From positions 5,373,001 through 5,437,000 of the forward strand of contig WARS01000010.1 of the NCBI GenBank assembly GCA_008933995.1: a stretch of DNA of 64,000 nt, written 5' to 3'. The stretch's first letter is position 1. Every line of letters begins with the position of its first letter. Below the pieces are notes generated by a model. The model did no database searches and was not told the origin of the DNA. It was given only the letters and a program-made list of their open reading frames with translations. This DNA comes from Datnioides undecimradiatus. Taxonomy: Eukaryota; Chordata; Actinopteri; Lobotiformes; Datnioididae. The translations under genes and the position numbers were made by a program. Below are positions 57,901-64,000 of this stretch, piece after piece.

Positions 57901-58390
57901 AGGTTCAGGGGTGAGATTGCACAGAAGCCCAATCACCGTGGAGGTCCCCGCAGAGAATCTGTCTGTCGGTGGGATTGTGCTAACGTCAAAAAGCTGCAAG
58001 AGGAATTACTGGCTTACTGCCACCTGACAATGGCACTTTTTGTTCCTGATGCACTCCCAAGTTCTGAAGGCAGAGGAAAACAAAACAAAAACCAGCAATC
58101 CGATTAAAACAATCTCCTTGTGTCCTGATTAACGTACATTTACATGAGAATAGCCCTCTGTGATTAAACAGTGGTAGGTGAGTCCAGCGCCCTATGTGGT
58201 GTTATGGCCAGAAGGAAGCCCACAATGCACTGCGCTGCGCTGCACGCCATGAGAGAGGGAATCTTCCCTGCCTGGCTGTATGAAGGCTGTTTGGCCTGCG
58301 CGGCTCATCGTAAATGTGTCATCTCTCCCACAGCAGCTTACAAACAAGAACTTTTAAAGCCCACCACCTGCTGGAATAAGAACTAGGATC
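57900..58390. promoter_or_regulatory. Candidate conserved regulatory element
   Basis: Repeat-free block with GGAATTACTGG near 58003, CCGATTAAAAC near 58100, CCTGATTAACG near 58125 and GTGATTAAACAG near 58160, plus a short CTGCG triplication near 58231. Frames over it have no similarity. Confidence 0.3.
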
Positions 58391-59200
58391 AGTGTGGGAT
58401 GAGAGGATCGTATCTCTATGCAAACTAACCGATGACAAGTCCTAGACAGACACAATGACAGTCCGGGGTAGAAATCAGAACACCAAGTAGAGGCAGGATC
58501 CTCCCTTTAAAATATGCACTTTAAAAGCTAAGATTTATGATTTAGCATTCCATGGTTAAAACTTGTGTGATGAGCATACAGACGTCTAGAATTATGCCCT
58601 TACCTTATTAGTGAGGTGAGGGCAGCAAAACAAACAATGACAGGCACTGCAAGGGTGTCAGGAACAGCTTGAGATGGCGGACGGGGGGAAAAAAATAAAA
58701 ATGGAGATGATAAAAAAGGAAATGTAGACAGACAACGTCAGATGTCACTGTTTGGTATTTCTACAAAGCTCCAGAGAGAGAGGCTAGCCTGGAGCCATTG
58801 CAGTGTTTGAGACAAATGAAGTGAGAGCGTGCAAGCTCCTGTGCCAACCTGGGCCTTCTCTCTTCCCCTACAGTACGCCGAGCTCTCCAGCGGCAACAGG
58901 AAATCAAACAATTAGCAGGAGGGAAATAAAAGGTCCTACTTCGCCCTCTGGCACTTGTAAACATGGTAACAGTGTTTGGAAAATGCTGCCGTCATCATGC
59001 AAAGTTAGGTTTCCTGCTGTATCTGGCAAAGCTATCAAACAACACTTCCTGACAATGACAAAAAAAAAAGACTGTGTTATGACTAAAACAAAAAGGAGTT
59101 GCATCTGTGTAAACTGAACATTATTTATACATTATTTATTGGGCTAAAGGAAGTGATTCTCCTACGAAAAATCCCTACATTTTTAAAAACATATAACATT
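58390..59200. other. Non-coding DNA, no gene seen
   Basis: Mixed A-rich runs and GC-balanced sequence. A 104-codon plus-strand frame (58803-59117) and minus-strand frames are open without similarity. Confidence 0.55.
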
Positions 59201-59340
59201 TTATTTTAATTTATATTTTACACACTAATACTAATTAATCATTTGCATATTAAATAAAAACGCAAATCCTGTGTCAGAATGATTACGAAAACAGAAAGAA
59301 CATAATTCATAGATTAAAGTGCACTTTCACTGCTATTTGG
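59200..59340. promoter_or_regulatory. Octamer plus homeodomain word cluster
   Basis: CTAATTAATC at 59231-59240 is immediately followed by a POU octamer ATTTGCAT at 59241-59248 and TATTAAAT. The surrounding sequence is AT-rich, so chance occurrence is less unlikely than elsewhere. Confidence 0.25.
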
Positions 59341-62040
59341 ATCGATTTCTTTAGCTCAGCAGTAATATGATCTCTCAAATCTTCTTGACAACACACAATT
59401 TAGTGTTGTCATAATAAATGAATAATTAGAGTTGTCTTTAGAAAACAATTACATCAACAGCCTTCTAATGCCTATATACATTTATTTATTTTTATGGATT
59501 CAGCAAACATAAAAATTAACAAATGAATAAATTCATAAAATCTAAACAGGTTTGTGACTCATAAGCTGAATTGTTTATTGTACATATACTCAGCCAACTG
59601 GGTATTGAGGCTACATTTAGAGCTACATGAAGTAGCTTTAAAGCGTAGGGCAAGAACATGAATCTCCCCATATCGCTGCAGAGTTCAACGTGCTCTCTAA
59701 GTGGAATTCTTAACTATGGGACCCCTTCACAGCGAGGAGTTTCTGTTTACATAAAAGAGCCGGCCAAGGTCTGGGACATTGCACTCGGGACTGGGGCATC
59801 CCAGTTCTCTGTCTAAATGGAATGGAGAAAACATGGACGTTAATGTAAAAGCAGAAAACAAGGAACATGTGTTTTCTTCCTGAGATGAAAGTTTCCACGC
59901 TGGTTTGTTTTAAGTGAATTGAGAGCTACTTAAATGTAGGACAATGTGCTGGACCTGCTGCTTTTGATTTTTGTCTTTTTTTCATATGTAGTACGTCTGT
60001 CTTAATTCTGTACTTGCAAGCAGTTATGGTTGTCCTAACTGGTTCCAATCATGTTTCATTTCCCCCGTTTAAAAAATGGGCTATTAATTATTAAATTGCA
60101 TGAATGCAGTAACTTACACATACTAATAATTTCAAACTGTATGACTATTAAATATTTCTGCCTGTAAAATGTTTTGTATACCATATTAAAATTAAAATTA
60201 ACATTAAAAAGCAAGCTACAAGAAAGATATAGATGATACTGATGTCACTGCCACTAAGGATATCATAATTAATGGCAAATAATGCAAAGGTAATTTTACA
60301 GAAATAAACTGCAAACATCACTGAAATTAATTATTCTGAATGATATGTAGACAAATTAAAATCATTCTTAAGTTTCTTTTTTTTTTACACTATGAACATG
60401 ACTTTGCTGTGGAAAATACTACTCACACAAAACATCTTCTACAGACATGATAAGCATGAAGGGCAGTGATGACAGACTTTTAAATAACTTTGGACTTTTT
60501 GAAAAAAGTATTGGAAATCTATGTTTCATTTGTCTTCAAAGATTTGTAACAGGCTCAAGATATGACTTTCAGTCTGGAAGCCTGAGAATTCTCGTAACAC
60601 TGTGTCTGTGTAATATTAAGTGGGGTTTAGGATTCATTTAATTTAAACTAGATTATTGGCCAAATGCATATGAGGGGATTTGTATAATACATGTAACAGT
60701 GAAGCTGATGGATATTGGCACAATATCCTTCTGTATTGAACTGTTATTGAAAAATGGATTAGAGGTCCAGGCATAAAAAAAAAGGTACAAGTGCAGAGAC
60801 TTTTTCTTTCTTCTTCTAAAAGGCTTTTAAACAATGGTGTTGAAGTGCATTGACTGGTCCTGGCTGAGCACTGCTGACCTTAGATGTCCTTCTGCAAAGA
60901 ATGACGGGGAGTTATTTGCTCAAAGAGGACAGAGAGAATAACTTTATGATTAAGAAGGATGGGATTTAATGTCTGAGAGCTGGCATGAAATCGTGATCTT
61001 TAACTGTGTTTTTGTGACTGGTTTTAAAGCATATTATCTATAAATTCATGTAGAATCCTGTATTGATGATCACACAAAATATTATACGGTATAGGAAAAA
61101 TATTTTTTTTAAACATAATTAAAAAAAACAGCTACTGGCTAAATGCAAATATTACTTAATAAAATCATGTTATAGTACAACTAATTGGTTGTGTTTTATA
61201 CTTTTTGTTTAATGTCCTTCTTCCAATGTCTCCCTTATTTATTTATTAAATGCAATCATTTTTCCTCTTGCCAGATACTCTCAGTCGCTATGTCTCTTCA
61301 TATGAAGCTGTGAGCGCACATACTGCACAGCTGACCTGTCCACATTTCCCCCAGCCTGTCTCTGTGCTCCCAACATCCCTCTAAGTAGTGCTTTACACTC
61401 GGGCACCCTCTGGGGCTACGGGGGCCACTTTGATAGAGATGAATGTGCTGGTGCTCTACTGCCCTCCAATGGCAGATGACACACACACTAAGCGGTGCTC
61501 CACTCCACTTTGCCTGCCAGTGCTGGGCAGTTTAGCGCTCAGTACTGAGAGAGGATGGACTGGAGACCAGGAGACGGACCAAAACGGGGCCAAAGGAGAA
61601 CGGCCTCCGCACAGGAAAACTAGTTCAAGCAGATGATGCCATGCAGGAGAGGCATGTAGTGGAGGGCTGTGAACAGGTGTAAAGAAGCATGCTTGCATGA
61701 TGGATGCTAAGGCCTGCCACTGCTTCCTCCCGCATTCACGACTGCAGCTGATGGTTATGGTTTAGAAAGCAATACAGTACGCCTTATTAATTTTTACTTT
61801 ATTCCTCATCACACAATCATCACTGTAATCTCATTTGCACTTGTACTTACATGCAAGAAAGCACACAAAAACACACGCATGCACACACAGATACACACAA
61901 ACATGCACACAGAGGCACATATAGTTCGTAGAGATAAATGTAGACAGTGTGCTGAGGCCCAGATGGCTCAGTCACAATGGCGGTGCAGGGCAGCCTTTGA
62001 TGGGTGTGAGTGATTGATTTCAGGCTTGACTGGCTCTGAT
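59340..62040. other. Plain AT-rich non-coding DNA
   Basis: AT-rich with scattered TAAT words but no dense cluster in complex sequence. CA-rich imperfect repeat at 61859-61918. Frames of up to 82 codons, on both strands at 61298-61698, lack similarity. A PBX/HOX-type word TGATTGAT lies at 62011-62018. Confidence 0.6.
61859..61918. repeat. Imperfect CA-rich repeat
   Basis: CA steps interrupted by GCAT, GATA and AAAC units. Confidence 0.75.
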
Positions 62041-62240
62041 AGAGTCACCTCAGGAGGCGCCTGGCAACCACAGGCCCACGCCAGAGCCTTTCGGCAAGAA
62101 ACAAGATGGAGCTGAAATTCGCTGGATGCCCAGCAGCTTCATTCGCGTCCCCATAGAAGTCCAATACATTCTGGGTACTTACAACCACTGGAATTGGATA
62201 GATTTTGTCACTGGCTTCAACTTTCAATGGCAAAGCGGTT
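62040..62240. promoter_or_regulatory. Candidate regulatory element
   Basis: GC-balanced block with CTGGCAACC near 62060 (RFX half-site-like) and ACATTCTGGGTAC near 62166. A 62-codon minus-strand frame lacks similarity. Confidence 0.25.
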
Positions 62241-62439
62241 TACAGTAGAGTAATCGGTCATTCAATGTGTCACAGCATGTTACTCTGAACACAAAACATG
62301 CCTATTTTCATTTGTGAACTTTTTCCCCCCATTTTTCCTTTGTAGGGCATAAATGCAACTGTGAAATCATGATTAACTATCAAATTCACAAATAAAGTAC
62401 ACATTGAGAGTCATGAAGTCCTCACAAATATACTCCCAA

Positions 62440-62800
62440 TTTATTTTATATCCATATGGCTTTTCCTTTGTTACTTTATGCTCCGTTGAAACGCTGTAAT
62501 TTGCCCTGCATGAAGATATTGAGCGATAGCTGTAATGGAATATGACTGTCATCTTGGGGTGACATTTTCAGCACTGCCACTGTGCTGCGACTGACTCCGC
62601 TGAGCTCACTGGGCAGGAGGGCACCGTGATCACGAGGACACATTTGCCCCGGAGTCATCTCAGTTACCCTCTACACTATGACATGATTTGACAATCAATT
62701 AACCGTCCCCTCGCTAAACAAGACTTCTAGATTTTCATGTCCCTCGCTGCTGAAAAGCAGCCGGTCCATGATTTCAGCATCGGGCTGATCTCCATAGTGA
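62440..62800. promoter_or_regulatory. Candidate conserved regulatory element
   Basis: Repeat-free block with CTGTAATTTGCC near 62495, GCTGTAATGGAATATGAC near 62529 and TGACAATCAATTAACCG near 62689. Only a 60-codon minus-strand frame. Texture typical of vertebrate developmental enhancers. Confidence 0.35.
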
Positions 62801-63110
62801 AAAAGTAGGTTTTTGTTTTAAAAATGACAAATACAAACCGTACTTTGAACACACTACTGGTTTGCAAATGTCAGACGTATTAGCAGCCCCAGTGCTCTGT
62901 TCTGACTTAATTAATTTCTTTTCTCCTCTGGCCCAGAGTCAAAGAAATATGACTCCAGATTTTATTTTATTTTCCACACAACAGTCCATACTTGTACTGA
63001 AGTATTGAAAGCTGGGGACTGTGGAGGGTCGTGTCAAAGGTTGATAAGAACAAGCTGTAGTAAAAATGAAAATGGCCACTGAAAGTGAAAAATCAGTTTA
63101 AATGTGCAAT
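62800..63110. other. Non-coding interval
   Basis: Contains CTTAATTAATTTC near 62905 but otherwise plain AT-rich sequence. Confidence 0.5.
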
Positions 63111-63430
63111 TATGTTTGTATTTCTAATCACACCGCCTAATTGCTTTAACTAAATAAATCACACTCTGATTCACCATGGCAATAGCATTACCATGGTAAT
63201 AATTACTACTGTGATGACATTGACATGAGGCAGGTACACTTTGCCTCATTTGAATAATTAACATCTTAAGAGCCACTGCTCTTTCTTCTTTTCCCTTTTT
63301 TCCCCCCATCATCCTCCATTTGTACGACTAATTGTGAGTTTATTAAGGAAGGGATTGATGAGCCCTATGCATAATTTACCAATTAGTTCTACACATTTGT
63401 AAAATTGCATCTTCAAATAGCACGTGTCAC
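63110..63430. promoter_or_regulatory. Candidate conserved regulatory element
   Basis: Words include TTTCTAATCAC near 63121, CCTAATTGC near 63137, GGTAATAATTAC near 63195, GAATAATTAAC near 63253, GACTAATTGTG near 63326 and CCAATTAG near 63380. Also contains a 14 bp perfect palindrome ATTACCATGGTAAT at 63187-63200 that resembles an RFX site. Six TAAT-type words in 260 bp. Confidence 0.35.
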
Positions 63431-64000
63431 ATTTATTTAAGATTAAAGTTTAATGTGTCTTGTTGCTTATGACTCGGAAATTAATTTGTGTGAGAATATC
63501 CCCCAGCTATTGGAGAGGATCTTTGAAATAGAACGTAGTGGGTTTATGGTGAAATACAAAAGAGAAAATTAGTTGGAACCATCAGTAAAATTCATACATG
63601 TTACATACCTCATAAAGCTAACTCAGCAATATGAACAAGTGGAGAACTGGTAATGAAGCCTTTCCATTGAAAAAAAGAGATACAGTATATTTGTGGACTG
63701 AGAACTAAAATAAATTGAAATTAAAAAGATTAATAAAAGTATTATGAAAGAACTTCTGTTACATTAAGATCAGTCATTCATCCCGCACCATAAATTACAC
63801 TGTTAATGTGAAACGACAATTTGAAGAATGCTTTTCAAAAGCAAACACTCAAAACCAAACCTTGTTTCAGCTGAGACCAACTGTCTTAGCTTAGATACAG
63901 TATATAAGACAAGAGAAGAGGAGTATCATTGCCGCTGATGCAGCCCTGGCTCCAAACAGACATATATCTAACTGGAGACAGAGGGGCGGGCAGAGAGGTG
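63430..64000. other. Plain AT-rich non-coding DNA
   Basis: No gene or repeat recognised up to the window end. Confidence 0.6.

Noticed and set aside
1-64000. CRISPR arrays, prokaryotic operons, phage genes or an intact retroelement
   Set aside because: No direct-repeat/spacer pattern, no dense coding, no long terminal repeats and no integrase or full reverse-transcriptase frame were seen.

Overview
This 64 kb window looks like vertebrate, specifically teleost fish, non-coding DNA. The evidence is AT-rich composition, many CA/GT, GA/GATA, AAC/AAT and ATT microsatellites, degraded copies of DNA-transposon families I know from fish (probably percomorph) genomes, and no operon-like or densely coding stretch. 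No protein-coding exon, rRNA, true tRNA gene, CRISPR array or intact mobile-element gene could be recognised. The longest open frame (195 codons, minus strand, 52872-53459) and all other frames look like chance frames, simple repeats or the backs of regulatory-looking DNA. The window is best read as a gene desert or a very large intron, of the kind that flanks developmental transcription-factor genes. I cannot name the gene from sequence alone.

Layout. About 1-9.4 kb is AT-rich DNA with C-rich low-complexity runs, several regulatory-looking blocks and a GA/GATA microsatellite at 8.4 kb. From 9.4 to 17.3 kb there is a succession of mid-GC blocks rich in homeodomain-type TAAT cores (notably 10.4-10.7 and 13.9-15.0 kb), interrupted by a DNA-transposon relic at 12.15-12.64 kb. 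From 17 to 23.8 kb the sequence is plainer, with a full consensus-type CTCF site at 21.23 kb and a possible LINE reverse-transcriptase crumb at 21.5 kb. Blocks at 23.8-24.3, 25.4 and 26.6-27.0 kb look like enhancers, and an RFX-type palindrome lies at 24.65 kb. At 27.4-28.0 kb there is a degenerate tandem array of about 115-145 bp units.

The region 28.8-32.5 kb ends in the longest regulatory-looking tract (31.2-32.5 kb). From 32.6 to 41 kb the sequence is dominated by CA/GT microsatellites and plain DNA, followed by a block at 41.0-41.4 kb. A SINE-like insertion nested in a hAT-like MITE lies at 45.0-45.4 kb. From 49 to 58.4 kb there are more regulatory-looking blocks and a second, inverted copy of the 12 kb element at 56.37-56.85 kb. 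The last 5.6 kb holds further blocks at 62.0-62.8 and 63.1-63.4 kb.

All regulatory calls rest on motif content and texture (lack of simple repeats, clusters of TAAT, octamer, OTX/PITX, TCF and RFX-like words). Evolutionary conservation, which would decide them, cannot be seen from one sequence. I did not find a convincing new biological system. The best leads are the CTCF site, the 31.2-32.5 kb tract, the nested transposon and the tandem array.
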